A stretch of 64,000 nt of DNA from JAXHMM01 sp964528445 (GCA_964528445.1 CAZGSL010000005.1:1-64000); one strand, 5' to 3'. Positions 8,098 through 16,844 are shown, counted from the stretch's first letter. Translations and numbers: made by a program. The notes: generated by a model not told the origin, from the sequence alone.

Positions 8098-9831
8098 TCA
8101 GAGGACCCGGTATATAATCAGGGTCACGTCGTCATGCTGGACCCCTCCCGAGAAGCGGTTGATGTCCTCCACGATGACATCCAGCAGTTCGGAGGGCGAT
8201 TTCCGGCGGTTGTTCCGGATGCAATCGAGCAGCCGCTGCTCGCCGTACTCCTCATCCTCCGCCTCGTTCATCGCTTCGGTCACGCCGTCGGTATAAAAGA
8301 TCAGAAGGTCGTCCGACGCGAGCGAGATGGTCTTCTCCTCATAGGGCTCCATGGTAGGCATGGCTCCCAGGATCAGCCCTCCTTCCGAGAGCTCCCTGAA
8401 ATCTTCCGAACCCCCTCTCAGCAAAAGAGGGGGATTGTGGCCGGCATTCACGTAGCGAAACGTGGCGTCGCCGGGATTGAAGATTCCCCAAAAAAAGGTG
8501 ATGAACTTATCGCTGGGGGTATTGCGGTAGATGATGTCGTTTACCCTGCCGGAGGCCTCACTGAGTGTGATATCCACCGGCAGGAGGACGTGCAACATCG
8601 CCTGCAGGTTGGCCATCAGGAGCGCGGCTGGAATACCCTTGCCGGTGACATCCCCGATGGCAAACAGAAGGTGCCGGTCGGGAGTCTCCAGGATGTCGTA
8701 ATAGTCGCCACCCACCTGGTAGGAGGAGAGGTTGGCGGCCGCAATCTCCAGCTTGTCGCAGTCGGGGATGGGATCGGGCAGCAGGCCCTGCTGGATATTT
8801 TTGGCAATATTGACCTCCTCCTCCAGCCGCTCTTTCTCAATGCGCTCCTCCAGCAGGAACGTTTTCTGTATGGAGAGCAGGGTCAGGTTGCCCAGTGAGC
8901 GGAGAAACTGGAAATCGGAGGCGCTGTAGGACTCCTCATTGGCCCGGGCGCCCACCCCTACCAGGGCCGCGCGCTCGTTCTGGAACTGCAGGCCGATAAC
9001 TGCCTCGATCTCGTTTTCGGCCAGGAACGGCACGTTCTTCTGCAGTTCGACGTCCACTTCCGTCAGCTCCTCGTCCAGGTTGTAGAGGTATTCGATCTCC
9101 TCCCCGGAAAGCTCTCCCCGCGTTCCGCTGCTGGCCACCACCTTCCGCTCCTCCTCGTATTCCAGTACGAAAAAGAACTTGCGAATAAGCATCTGGCCCA
9201 GCATGGCGAATTTAAAGACCCGGATGATCTCCTCCCGGTCTACCATCATGTTGAAATCCTTGCTCAGGTCGAACAGGGTTTTCAGCTCATAGACTTTTCG
9301 GTCGAGTTCGCGGTTGATGCGTCGCAGCTCGGTAAACATCCGGGAGTTGGCAATGGCCACCGAGGAGATGATGCAGAGGCTCTCCACAAATTCGGTCTCG
9401 TGCCTGTTGAGAGGCTGACGGGTGCCCTTGGCCCCCAGGCAGAGATATCCCAGGTGATTGTTGCTGGTGCGCAGGTTGAAAAAGATGCAGGGGCCTTCGC
9501 CGGAGAGCTCGTCGGGAAGTTCCAGTCCCTCTTCCCCGGGCTGGATTACCGACCGTGACTTGGCCTCCTCCCCCCAGTCGAGATTGACGGTGACATGCTC
9601 GGCGGGCGAGCCGCGTCCCTTTGATTTTCGGATCCGGTAGACGTCGGAGGCGGGCTGGTGTATGAGCACGGTGGCGCGTGTGACCAGCAGCTTGCCCATG
9701 GTGATGAGGAGCAGGTTGTTGAGCACGAAATCCATATCGTGCGACTCGATCAGCAGGCGGGAGGTCTCCAGGAGCGTCCGTAATTCAAACCGGGAGTGCC
9801 GCTCCTCGTTTTGTAGAGATGGGTTGCTCAA
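8098..9831 (-). CDS. GAF-domain SpoIIE/RsbU-type serine phosphatase
   Basis: A 577-residue PP2C phosphatase. Two GAF-like sensor regions lie at about 20-170 and 185-335, then a coiled linker and a SpoIIE domain (about 350-577) with the metal-binding motifs VGGDYYD, GDVTGKGIPAALLMA, YTDGVTEA and HDDVTLI. In partner-switching systems such phosphatases dephosphorylate a STAS-domain anti-anti-sigma factor. The two genes directly upstream on the same strand encode an RsbW-like kinase and a STAS protein, completing the module. The input sensed by the GAF domains is unknown. Confidence 0.92.
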   Translation of the reverse strand: MSNPSLQNEERHSRFELRTLLETSRLLIESHDMDFVLNNLLLITMGKLLVTRATVLIHQPASDVYRIRKSKGRGSPAEHVTVNLDWGEEAKSRSVIQPGEEGLELPDELSGEGPCIFFNLRTSNNHLGYLCLGAKGTRQPLNRHETEFVESLCIISSVAIANSRMFTELRRINRELDRKVYELKTLFDLSKDFNMMVDREEIIRVFKFAMLGQMLIRKFFFVLEYEEERKVVASSGTRGELSGEEIEYLYNLDEELTEVDVELQKNVPFLAENEIEAVIGLQFQNERAALVGVGARANEESYSASDFQFLRSLGNLTLLSIQKTFLLEERIEKERLEEEVNIAKNIQQGLLPDPIPDCDKLEIAAANLSSYQVGGDYYDILETPDRHLLFAIGDVTGKGIPAALLMANLQAMLHVLLPVDITLSEASGRVNDIIYRNTPSDKFITFFWGIFNPGDATFRYVNAGHNPPLLLRGGSEDFRELSEGGLILGAMPTMEPYEEKTISLASDDLLIFYTDGVTEAMNEAEDEEYGEQRLLDCIRNNRRKSPSELLDVIVEDINRFSGGVQHDDVTLIIYRVL

Positions 9832-9836
9832 TCGTT

Positions 9837-10259
9837 TCAGCGTTTTTTGGTCATGCGGATTTCGTTTACCCCGGATTCCTGGGAGTACTCTACGTCATCC
9901 ATCAGCTTGCGGATGAGATATACGCCCACTCCCCCTCTCTTTTTTTCCTTGATTTTTCTGCGGACGTCCGGTTTGGTGTAGTTTCGGGGATCGAAAGCGT
10001 TCCCGGTATCTTTCAGTATGATCCAGAATTCGCTGGAATTGTATCCCAGTTCGATATCGACGGATTTGTGCTCCTTGTTTTCGTAGGCGTGCTTGATGAT
10101 GTTGGTATAGGCTTCGTCCACGGCCAGACGGATATCCGCCACATCCTGCTTTTTGAAGCCGAAATCGGAGGCGTGACGCGCCACGAAATCCCGGACCTTC
10201 GCCAGGTGCTCCGTGGAAGCCTGTACCGACATGCTATGTGTGGTGGCGGAGTTGGACAA
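9837..10259 (-). CDS. RsbW-like anti-sigma serine kinase
   Basis: A 140-residue GHKL ATPase-type protein related to RsbW/SpoIIAB. The N box AVDEAYTNIIKHAY (about 47-60) and the KKRGGVGVYLIRKLMD motif near the C-terminus identify the fold. These proteins phosphorylate a STAS antagonist and, when free, bind a sigma factor or another target. It lies five bases upstream of the phosphatase and ten bases downstream of the STAS gene. No sigma factor gene is next to it, so its target is open. Confidence 0.9.
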   Translation of the reverse strand: MSNSATTHSMSVQASTEHLAKVRDFVARHASDFGFKKQDVADIRLAVDEAYTNIIKHAYENKEHKSVDIELGYNSSEFWIILKDTGNAFDPRNYTKPDVRRKIKEKKRGGVGVYLIRKLMDDVEYSQESGVNEIRMTKKR

Positions 10260-10269
10260 GATACTGGGC

Positions 10270-10626
10270 CTAGTTCATGTCGTTTTCAAATTTTTCAATG
10301 GCGTCCTCTTCGTCCTCAAGAATGTCGTACAGGGTGGGAAAGCCCAGCAGGTCGAAGACGTTGTACACGTTGGAGTTCATGTTGGTAAGCTTGATATCCC
10401 CTCCCAGGCTGCGAACGTCCTCTATGTAGGCCATAAACACTCCCAGTCCCGCACTGGCAATGTAGTCGAGGTCTTCACAGTTGACGATGATCTGGTTCTT
10501 CTCCTGGTCGATCAGCGATTTCAGGGAGTCCTCAAGCTGTGAGGCGGTGTGAGCGTCCAATTCTCCGCTTAACTCAAGCACGTCGAAGGAGTCGACCTGC
10601 CTGTGGTTGATTTTAAAATTTTTCAT
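10270..10626 (-). CDS. STAS-domain anti-sigma factor antagonist
   Basis: A 118-residue single STAS domain of the SpoIIAA/RsbV type. The phosphorylatable Ser lies in DLDYIASAGLGVFMAYI, the usual position. The protein would sequester the RsbW-like kinase when unphosphorylated. It is the first gene of the three-gene module running leftwards, with the phosphatase last. Confidence 0.92.
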   Translation of the reverse strand: MKNFKINHRQVDSFDVLELSGELDAHTASQLEDSLKSLIDQEKNQIIVNCEDLDYIASAGLGVFMAYIEDVRSLGGDIKLTNMNSNVYNVFDLLGFPTLYDILEDEEDAIEKFENDMN

Positions 10627-10803
10627 TGTTGCGGAATTGATGATTGTATACGGTTTCCTGCTGCAAACAAGTCATAAACATAAAAAATTTTGCGAACAAG
10701 GCATGTAAAAAGATACGCCGTTGTCGAACCTTATGCTTAAAAATCGCTTGCGGGCACCGGTCGGGAGGAGGTCGTTGGTACGGAAGAGAAGGGGAATAGA
10801 TTC

Positions 10804-10843
10804 AAAAAAAAGAGGACCTCACACGTATCAGGTGTGAGGTCCT
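10804..10843 (-). terminator. Intrinsic terminator after the alpha/beta hydrolase gene
   Basis: A perfect 12-bp stem (10813-10824 with 10832-10843) around a 7-base loop, followed on the minus strand by a run of eight U. It lies about 120 bases past the stop of the hydrolase at 10962. Confidence 0.85.
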
Positions 10844-10899
10844 GACTATTCATCAAGAGAGACGCTACTTGAGCGCACTTGAAACTACGGAAATAAGCC

Positions 10900-10942
10900 G
10901 GTATAAAACAAGTGTTTCTTAAAATTACTAATGTTTTATACC
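10900..10942. repeat. 11-bp perfect inverted repeat
   Basis: GGTATAAAACA at 10900-10910 is the exact reverse complement of TGTTTTATACC at 10932-10942, with 21 bases between. It lies only 20 bases past the hydrolase stop and upstream of the terminator. Its AT-rich arms make it a poor terminator; an operator or an mRNA 3'-end hairpin is possible. Confidence 0.5.
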
Positions 10943-10961
10943 CTTCTCCGTCCCGGGCCTT

Positions 10962-11858
10962 TCAAGGCTCTGCTTCAAGATCCCGCAGGAAGGCTACCGT
11001 ATCGTCCACGACTTGGTCCGCCGAAGCCGAGAGGAGTCCGCTGCTGATAACATGGGTACCGGCCTCCGGGTATTCCTGTAGCCGCAGGCGCCCCGGGTCG
11101 GTGCTGACCTGGCGAATCATGCTTCGGACGGCGGCGGGAGAGGCCACCCGGTCGCCCGGCCAGTACCCGGCAAACAGGGGCTGGATGACTCTCTGAAACG
11201 TTTCCGGCGCCATTTTTTTCTCAATGAACGTGCCCAGGGAGAGCGCCCCCCGAAGCGCGTAGCGGGAGTACCAGATTTCGCTTTCACGAGGGTTGCCGGT
11301 CCTGCTTCGGAGCAGGTATGACGGGCCGGGCAGCAGCGAGAGCAGGGAGCGGCTGAAGCGATTTTTCAGAAGAAGGGACCGGACCCCGTAAAAATCGACC
11401 AGGGGAGCGTAGAGTACCAGGGCGTGGATGCGTTCCCGGTATTCCGGTCTGCCGGCCAGCCACAGAGCGAGTGAGGCTCCCGTGGACGTTCCCATCAGGA
11501 TGACCTTCTCTCCCAGGGCGAGTCCGATTTCAATGGCCCGCCGCGCGGAGGAGGTCAGATCACCGGGCTGCAGGTCAATCAGCGGCCGCTCCCGGTTCAG
11601 TCCGTGGCCTTTAAGCCGGCTGAGCATCAGGTTGCACCCCAGGGCACCGGCCACGCGGTGATGCACGGGATCCCCTTCCGGGTGACTGGCTTTGAAGCCG
11701 TGGAGATAGACCAGGCTGCGGGGCGTCCGGACTTTGCCGGCGGGGGACCATACGATGCGGCTTCGTGCGGAGGGCCGCATCCCTTCGACCCGGCCCTCCC
11801 TTTCCGTGAGACACCGCTCGGCTGCAATGGGGTCCCCGGGGATGTTTCTGCCGCTCAT
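10962..11858 (-). CDS. Alpha/beta hydrolase
   Basis: A 298-residue protein of the alpha/beta hydrolase fold. It shows the oxyanion region YLHGFKASHPEGDP, the nucleophile elbow GTSTGAS and a late catalytic His in AGTHVISSG. Its arrangement resembles serine esterases and lipase-like hydrolases. No signal peptide is visible, so it is probably cytosolic. The substrate cannot be inferred. It is monocistronic by position, with its own terminator at 10804-10843. Confidence 0.85.
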   Translation of the reverse strand: MSGRNIPGDPIAAERCLTEREGRVEGMRPSARSRIVWSPAGKVRTPRSLVYLHGFKASHPEGDPVHHRVAGALGCNLMLSRLKGHGLNRERPLIDLQPGDLTSSARRAIEIGLALGEKVILMGTSTGASLALWLAGRPEYRERIHALVLYAPLVDFYGVRSLLLKNRFSRSLLSLLPGPSYLLRSRTGNPRESEIWYSRYALRGALSLGTFIEKKMAPETFQRVIQPLFAGYWPGDRVASPAAVRSMIRQVSTDPGRLRLQEYPEAGTHVISSGLLSASADQVVDDTVAFLRDLEAEP

Positions 11859-11897
11859 GACCGGTAATCAGGTGTATGGAGGAAGGAGGGGCGAATT

Positions 11898-12395
11898 TCA
11901 GGACTCGCCGGAAGCGGCTTCGGAAATCCAGGCGTCCTCTCCGTACTCGTCCATCAGTTTCTCCTCGAGGTTTTCCGCCATCTCCAGCGAAGCGACCCGC
12001 CCCAAACGCACGCGGAACCAGATATCACCCGTGGATTCGTCTCCGATGCGTACCACATAGGCCTCCTCGAAACCCCGGTCGCGCCAGACGGCGGCCTGCG
12101 ATTCCGCTTTCCCTTCGGAACGCCAGGCTCCCACCTGGACGGCGAACGGGCCGTCGTCGGTGAATGCAATGGTTTCACGCTCCTGCTTCTGCTTCTCCGC
12201 GGCCGCTATGGAATCCTGCCGGGCCTGCTCAATGGAGTCCTGCCGCGCCTGCGCTATCGAATCCTTCCTCACCTGTTCCAGGGAGTCCTGCCGCGCCTGT
12301 TCCCGCTGCTGCAGCTCCTCCTCGCTGGGACCGCAGGCGCTCATCAGGCCGATCAGCGCAATGGAAGTTATCAGAAAAATGGTAAGTTGCTTCAT
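11898..12395 (-). CDS. SPOR-domain lipoprotein with RQDSIEQA repeats
   Basis: A 165-residue lipoprotein with lipobox LMSAC (Cys 21). Residues 25-75 are a charged helix made of repeated QARQDSIE-like 8-mers, a likely coiled coil or rigid spacer. Residues 83-160 form a SPOR domain (FAVQVGAWRSEGKAES, then WFRVRLGR), which binds peptidoglycan stripped of stem peptides at the division site. The protein probably links the outer membrane to septal peptidoglycan. The repeats are visible in the DNA at about 12200-12320. Confidence 0.86.
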   Translation of the reverse strand: MKQLTIFLITSIALIGLMSACGPSEEELQQREQARQDSLEQVRKDSIAQARQDSIEQARQDSIAAAEKQKQERETIAFTDDGPFAVQVGAWRSEGKAESQAAVWRDRGFEEAYVVRIGDESTGDIWFRVRLGRVASLEMAENLEEKLMDEYGEDAWISEAASGES

Positions 12396-12492
12396 ATGGA
12401 GTAAAAAGGTATCAATTAATGGTGAATGCCCTCGAGCATTTTACAAAAAAAAAGGCAGTTGAAAAATTTCATCCTAATCGGCTTCTTCTGAT

Positions 12493-12774
12493 ATGTCACT
12501 GTTCGGTCTTTTGCTGTTGCTTCTCATTGCCTCCATCTGCGGGGCGATAGGCCAGAGTATCGCGGGATATTCCCTGGGCGGATGCGTGGTCTCCATCGTC
12601 GTCGGTTTCATCGGGGCGCTCATCGGCAAGTGGCTGGCCGCGGAGATGGGACTGGCCTATCTTTTCCCGATTACCATTGGGGGTGAGACGTTCCCGGTGA
12701 TCTGGTCCATTCTGGGATCGGCCATCTTCACGGTGATCGTAGGCCTGTTCAGCCGGGGGAGATCCCCCCGCTGA
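12493..12774 (+). CDS. GlsB/YeaQ/YmgE family membrane protein
   Basis: A 93-residue protein with three hydrophobic segments, beginning MSLFGLLLLLLIASICGAIGQ and containing the glycine-rich GCVVSIVVGFIGALIGKWLA typical of the transglycosylase-associated (GlsB/YeaQ/YmgE) family. Members are stress-linked inner-membrane proteins of uncertain molecular role. It stands alone, divergent from the SPOR lipoprotein. Confidence 0.85.
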   Translation: MSLFGLLLLLLIASICGAIGQSIAGYSLGGCVVSIVVGFIGALIGKWLAAEMGLAYLFPITIGGETFPVIWSILGSAIFTVIVGLFSRGRSPR

Positions 12775-12829
12775 GAGATGGTAAGGGTTGCGGCCTGCGG
12801 GACTGCCGGCAAAACGGTGCTGGAAAGTG

Positions 12830-12902
12830 TACCCCCACCAGGAATCGAACCTGGATCGGAGGATTAGGAATCCTCTGTTCTATCCGATTGAACTATGGGG
12901 GC
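12830..12902 (-). tRNA. tRNA-Arg (CCT anticodon)
   Basis: A 73-nt cloverleaf on the minus strand. The acceptor arm pairs GCCCCCA with TGGGGGT (one G-U pair), the anticodon stem GAGGA/TCCTC encloses TTCCTAA with anticodon CCT, and the T arm carries GGTTCGATTCC. CCA is not encoded. It reads AGG arginine codons. Confidence 0.96.
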
Positions 12903-13023
12903 ATTCGGAGGTAAACGATAAGCATATCCCCCTTTAAAACGCAAGTGAATCTTGACGTAGAAGGTGCAACATCTGTCCCGGCTGGCGAGTACAAGGGAAT
13001 CCCGTTCACCTGAAAACGACGTC

Positions 13024-15471
13024 ATGCGTATTACGTGTACAGCCGCAATGCTCCTGGCGGGCATGGCCTGCGCTTTTTCCGGGGAGGCATTCGCGCAGAA
13101 AACGGTGCGCGGCGTGGTCACCGACGCCGAAACCGGGGAGACGCTCCCCTCCACCAACATCTCCATCGAGGAGACCTACCGGGGGACCATCACCAACCAG
13201 GAGGGGCGTTACTCCCTTACGATAGCGGATTCGCTGCTCCCGGCCCGGCTGAGGGTCCGTTTCCTGGGGTACGAAACCGAGTACCGGACCATTACCCGGG
13301 AATCCGCGGAGGTGCAGGATTTCCGGCTCCGGCCTGCCGTGCAGGAGCTGGGGGAGATCGTGGTGAGCGGAGAGGATCCGGCCATACGGATCATGCGGGA
13401 GGTGATCCGCCGCAAGCAGGTCTGGCGGGAAAAGCTGGAGACCTACCGGGCGGAGGCCTATACGCGGCAGACCCTCTCCAACGACACCTCCATCGTGATG
13501 ATCAGCGAGACCGCCTCCACCGCCTACTGGGACCATCAAAGGGGGCACCGTGAGGTGGTCCGCTCCCGGCGTCAGACCGCCAATATCGAGGAGAGCCAGA
13601 ACTTCGCCGGGGTGAGTTACGTGCCCAATTTTTACGACGACAACATCGAGATCGCCGGGTTCGACGTGGTGGGGGTTACCCATCCGGATGCCCTTGACTA
13701 TTACGATTTTGAGGTGGTGGATCAAACGCAGGTGGACGACCGGACGGTCTATGAAATCCGGGTGATCCCCGAACGCAGGCTGCAGCCTCTTTTCAAGGGT
13801 ACCGTCTTTGTACTTGACGAGGAGTATGCGATGCTGGAGGTGCGGCTTACGCCCAACGACGTGGTGACCTTTCCCCCGCCCGTCAGGGCGTTCGAGAGTT
13901 CCTACGAGCAGCAGTTCGACAACTACGGGAAAGCGTTCTGGCTGCCGGTCGATGTGCGTATCGAGGGAGAAATAAAGATCTCCATGATCGGCCTTCGGTT
14001 TCCCTGGATCCGGTTCCGCCAGGTGGCGCGCATCACCGACTACGAGGTGAACGGGGAGCTGCCCGATTCGCTCTACCGGGAGAGCGGCACGTTCACGGTC
14101 GACTCCTCATCGGCAGACGAAGATACGCTCCGTGTCCGTGCCCTGGAGCCCATACCGCTCTCGGAGAGCGAGCAGCGGGCCTATGAGACGGTGGACAGTA
14201 CCGCCACCCTGGAGGAGGCCTTCCGTCCCACCGGATTCCTGGTGGAGCTGCTCGACCTGGACCTGTCGGTGGGCGGGGAAGAGGACGGCGAATCGTCCGG
14301 GGGAGACTCTGCCGGCGCGGGAGAGGGCTCGGGAGATTTCGATCTGCCGGGCAGCCTCACGCCGGAGCTTCGCTTCAACCGGGTGGACGAACTCTACGCC
14401 GGCGCCCGCTGGTCGCTGCAGCCGGCCGGGGGGATGGAACTGTGGCTGAACGGCGGATACAGCACGGGATACCGGGAGAGCGGCTACGGGGGCGGGCTCT
14501 CCTACCGGTTTTCCTGGGGAGAGGGCTTTTACCAGGGGATCGGCGCGGCATACCGGGCGGGAACAGAGACCCGTTTCGAGTCGCCGATCTACAGCGAATG
14601 GATGACCATGGTGCCCAACCTGCTGGGCGCGCGCAACTATTTCGATTACTACCGGCGGGAGGGATGGGAGCTCTCAACCACCCTGGCCCATGCCCCGAGC
14701 GAGCTCTCCCTGGAAGCCGGTTTCCGGAGCGAGCGGCACCGCTCCCTGCCGGCGACCAGCGCCTATGACCTGCTGGGAAGAGAGAATGCCGCCCGTATGA
14801 ATACGGCGGTCGACGAAGGCAGGGTTCGGTCCATCCATCTCTCACTCGCTTACAACCGGGCGGAGGATTACACGTTCGGGATCACTGGCCTGCGCCGCGC
14901 CCTGGCGGGATTGGAGTACAGTGCCGCCAGCCTGGGCAGCGATTTCCGTTACAGCCGGCTCCATGGCCGGCTGGAATGGAATTTCGATACCTTTTACCGC
15001 CGCCGCATCCTGCCCAATACGCTGGACCTGGTGGCTGGGGCCGGCACGGCCGGCGGAGAGCTGCCGATCCAGCGGCTGGGGACGGTAGACGGATCCCTCC
15101 TGGGAATCTTCAGCCCGTTCGGCACCCTGAAAACCTTGCGGAACCGGCCCTACGAGGGCAGGCATTACCTGTCACTGAGCGCCGAACACAACTTCAGGAC
15201 GGTTCCCTTTGAGCTGCTGGGACTGGATCCGCTGGTGGAGCGCAACTGGGGGCTTATCGCCTTCGGGGGAGTGGCGCGGACTTGGCTGCCGGAGGATCGG
15301 ATGAGGGAGCTGGACGAGCGCTACGGCTACGTCCCCCGCCTGGCGGACCCTATCCACCTGGAGGCGGGCATTTCCGTGAACGGCATCCTGGGACTGTTCC
15401 GGGTAGACCTTGCGCAGCGGCTTGACCGGCCGGCATTCATGGTAAACCTGAGCGTGGCCCGCTACTTCTGA
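13024..15471 (+). CDS. DUF5686 outer-membrane protein with carboxypeptidase-like regulatory domain
   Basis: An 815-residue exported protein. A signal peptide ending near EAFAQ is followed by a CarboxypepD_reg-like beta-sandwich (about 24-110; VRGVVTDAETGETLPSTNIS) and a long DUF5686 region that ends in beta-barrel-like alternating strands with a terminal aromatic (SVARYF). This is an FCB-group outer-membrane protein family of unknown function, not a TonB receptor: no plug domain is seen. A low-complexity acidic insert lies near residues 415-435. I choose the ATG at 13024; the upstream GTG at 12964 would precede the signal peptide. Confidence 0.85.
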   Translation: MRITCTAAMLLAGMACAFSGEAFAQKTVRGVVTDAETGETLPSTNISIEETYRGTITNQEGRYSLTIADSLLPARLRVRFLGYETEYRTITRESAEVQDFRLRPAVQELGEIVVSGEDPAIRIMREVIRRKQVWREKLETYRAEAYTRQTLSNDTSIVMISETASTAYWDHQRGHREVVRSRRQTANIEESQNFAGVSYVPNFYDDNIEIAGFDVVGVTHPDALDYYDFEVVDQTQVDDRTVYEIRVIPERRLQPLFKGTVFVLDEEYAMLEVRLTPNDVVTFPPPVRAFESSYEQQFDNYGKAFWLPVDVRIEGEIKISMIGLRFPWIRFRQVARITDYEVNGELPDSLYRESGTFTVDSSSADEDTLRVRALEPIPLSESEQRAYETVDSTATLEEAFRPTGFLVELLDLDLSVGGEEDGESSGGDSAGAGEGSGDFDLPGSLTPELRFNRVDELYAGARWSLQPAGGMELWLNGGYSTGYRESGYGGGLSYRFSWGEGFYQGIGAAYRAGTETRFESPIYSEWMTMVPNLLGARNYFDYYRREGWELSTTLAHAPSELSLEAGFRSERHRSLPATSAYDLLGRENAARMNTAVDEGRVRSIHLSLAYNRAEDYTFGITGLRRALAGLEYSAASLGSDFRYSRLHGRLEWNFDTFYRRRILPNTLDLVAGAGTAGGELPIQRLGTVDGSLLGIFSPFGTLKTLRNRPYEGRHYLSLSAEHNFRTVPFELLGLDPLVERNWGLIAFGGVARTWLPEDRMRELDERYGYVPRLADPIHLEAGISVNGILGLFRVDLAQRLDRPAFMVNLSVARYF

Positions 15472-15560
15472 CGAAGCTTCCCCGCCGCGGGAATTCCGTT
15501 TCGGGCCGCTCGCGTGACATCCGGCGTTTACAAAAATCCCATCCGGGAAAATTTCTCCAT

Positions 15561-15615
15561 AAAAAAGGCAAGTCCCCCTCCCGCCGGCGAATGCCGGCAG
15601 CAGCGAGACTTGCCT
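15561..15615 (-). terminator. Intrinsic terminator after the OmpA/TSP3 gene
   Basis: AGGCAAGTC (15566-15574) pairs with GACTTGCCT (15607-15615), with an inner GCCGGC/GCCGGC hairpin; a U run follows on the minus strand. It lies 30 bases past the ompA-like stop, between convergent genes. Confidence 0.78.
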
Positions 15616-15644
15616 GAATGGATGAAAGAGCTTCTAAACTCCGC

Positions 15645-16547
15645 CTAGTTGTTCGGCTGGTACTGGAACGGACTCAGCGGATGGGATTCTGCACGGCGAT
15701 TTTTCCGGCATCCCTGTTCCTCGGTTTCGTCCATGCAGGGAACCGGAGCCTTGCCGAGGCCGCGCGAATCGATGCGGTCCGCGGAGATCCCGTTCTCAAT
15801 GTAGAAGTCGGTTACCGAAGATGCCCGTCGCTGGCTGAGACGCTGGTTGTACTGGTCGCCTCCCACGTGGTCCGTATAGGCGTCGATGCGGATGCGGAAA
15901 CGGGGAGCGTCCATCAGCTTCTGAATATTCTCATTCAGCAGGCGTGCGGCCTCCTCGTCGATGTTGGACCGGTCGAATGCAAAGTGAACCGTCGCCAGGT
16001 CGCCCTCTTCCAGGTAGGCCGGATCCGAAGCGTCGTTCGGATTGGTGCCCATCTCAACTTCCTGGGCATCCGTAAATCCGTCGCCGTCGGAGTCCGCATT
16101 GTTCGGATCAGTATTGTGGGTCATGACCTCTTCGTAGTCATTCAGTCCGTCTCCGTCAGAATCCGGGTCGTTGGGATCGGTCCGGTGCTGGTTAACCTCC
16201 TCACCGTCATTCAGTCCGTCTCCGTCGGAGTCGGCATTCAGCGGATCGGTGTTGTAGGAGTTCACTTCCTCTCCGTCCTGCAGCCCGTCGTCGTCGGTGT
16301 CGGGATTCATGGGATCGGTTTCATATTGGTTTACCTCCTCGCCGTCGGTCAGCCCGTCGCCGTCTGTGTCCGGGTTTTCGGGATCGGTGCCGAGGTCCAT
16401 CTCCTCCGCGTCGGTCAGTCCGTCACCGTCGGTGTCCACCGGCTGGGTCTGCTCCATGGATTCCTCCTGGGAGGCGCAGCCGTACTGGACTGCGGAGAAG
16501 CCGACAAGCAAGAAAAATACGAGTAGTAGGTTTAGAGCTCTTTTCAT
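15645..16547 (-). CDS. OmpA-family lipoprotein with thrombospondin type 3 repeats
   Basis: A 300-residue lipoprotein (lipobox QYGC, Cys 24). Residues 35-170 hold six thrombospondin type 3 repeats of 22-23 residues, each with a DxDGDGLxDxEE calcium-binding core. Residues 185-290 form an OmpA peptidoglycan-binding domain with HFAFDRSNID and the NQRLSQRRASSVTDFY motif. It probably ties the outer membrane to peptidoglycan, with the repeats as a calcium-stiffened spacer. The repeats appear in the DNA at about 16040-16440. Its terminator is at 15561-15615. Confidence 0.93.
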   Translation of the reverse strand: MKRALNLLLVFFLLVGFSAVQYGCASQEESMEQTQPVDTDGDGLTDAEEMDLGTDPENPDTDGDGLTDGEEVNQYETDPMNPDTDDDGLQDGEEVNSYNTDPLNADSDGDGLNDGEEVNQHRTDPNDPDSDGDGLNDYEEVMTHNTDPNNADSDGDGFTDAQEVEMGTNPNDASDPAYLEEGDLATVHFAFDRSNIDEEAARLLNENIQKLMDAPRFRIRIDAYTDHVGGDQYNQRLSQRRASSVTDFYIENGISADRIDSRGLGKAPVPCMDETEEQGCRKNRRAESHPLSPFQYQPNN

Positions 16548-16575
16548 CGTAGTGTTGTGCCTATAGGGTTAATGT

Positions 16576-16604
16576 TAAATATATATAAGGTACTCCGTTT
16601 GAAA
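16576..16604 (-). promoter_or_regulatory. Possible FCB-type promoter of the OmpA/TSP3 gene
   Basis: On the minus strand TTTC, 17 bases, TATATTTA, close to the Bacteroidota pattern TTTG-N19-TAnnTTTG. It is about 30 bases upstream of the OmpA-like start. Both elements deviate by one base and the spacer is short. Confidence 0.35.
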
Positions 16605-16683
16605 TCCTTCCATCCCTTTTTTGCAAAATAAGGAACGGGTAAAATAATGAACGTGCCGAACTCAAACAAAAAATGCTGCGCAG

Positions 16684-16715
16684 TTAGCATAAAAAAATAA
16701 TTCACCCTATATTTA
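16684..16715 (+). promoter_or_regulatory. FCB-type promoter of tRNA-Ala / SRP RNA
   Basis: TTAG, 20 bases, TATATTTA, compared with TTTG-N19-TAnnTTTG. The -7 element ends 14 bases before the tRNA-Ala 5' end. Confidence 0.5.
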
Positions 16716-16729
16716 GAGGCTTCCAGAAA

Positions 16730-16803
16730 GGGGCTATAGCTCAGTTGGCTAGAGCGCATGCATGGCATGCATGAGGTCCGGGGTTCGAATCCCCGTAGCT
16801 CCA
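16730..16803 (+). tRNA. tRNA-Ala (GGC anticodon)
   Basis: A 74-nt cloverleaf. GGGGCTA pairs with TAGCTCC in the acceptor arm (one G-U), the D arm is GCTC/GAGC, the anticodon stem CATGC/GCATG encloses ATGGCAT with anticodon GGC, and the T arm carries GGTTCGAATCC. CCA is not encoded. The anticodon arm is nearly palindromic in the DNA. Confidence 0.96.
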
Positions 16804-16844
16804 CATCCGTTTCAAAGCCCGTGAGGGCATGAAACAACCGCTTT

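Noticed and set aside
16040..16440. CRISPR-like or satellite repeat
   Set aside because: The periodicity comes from the coding of TSP3 protein repeats; repeats are imperfect and in frame.
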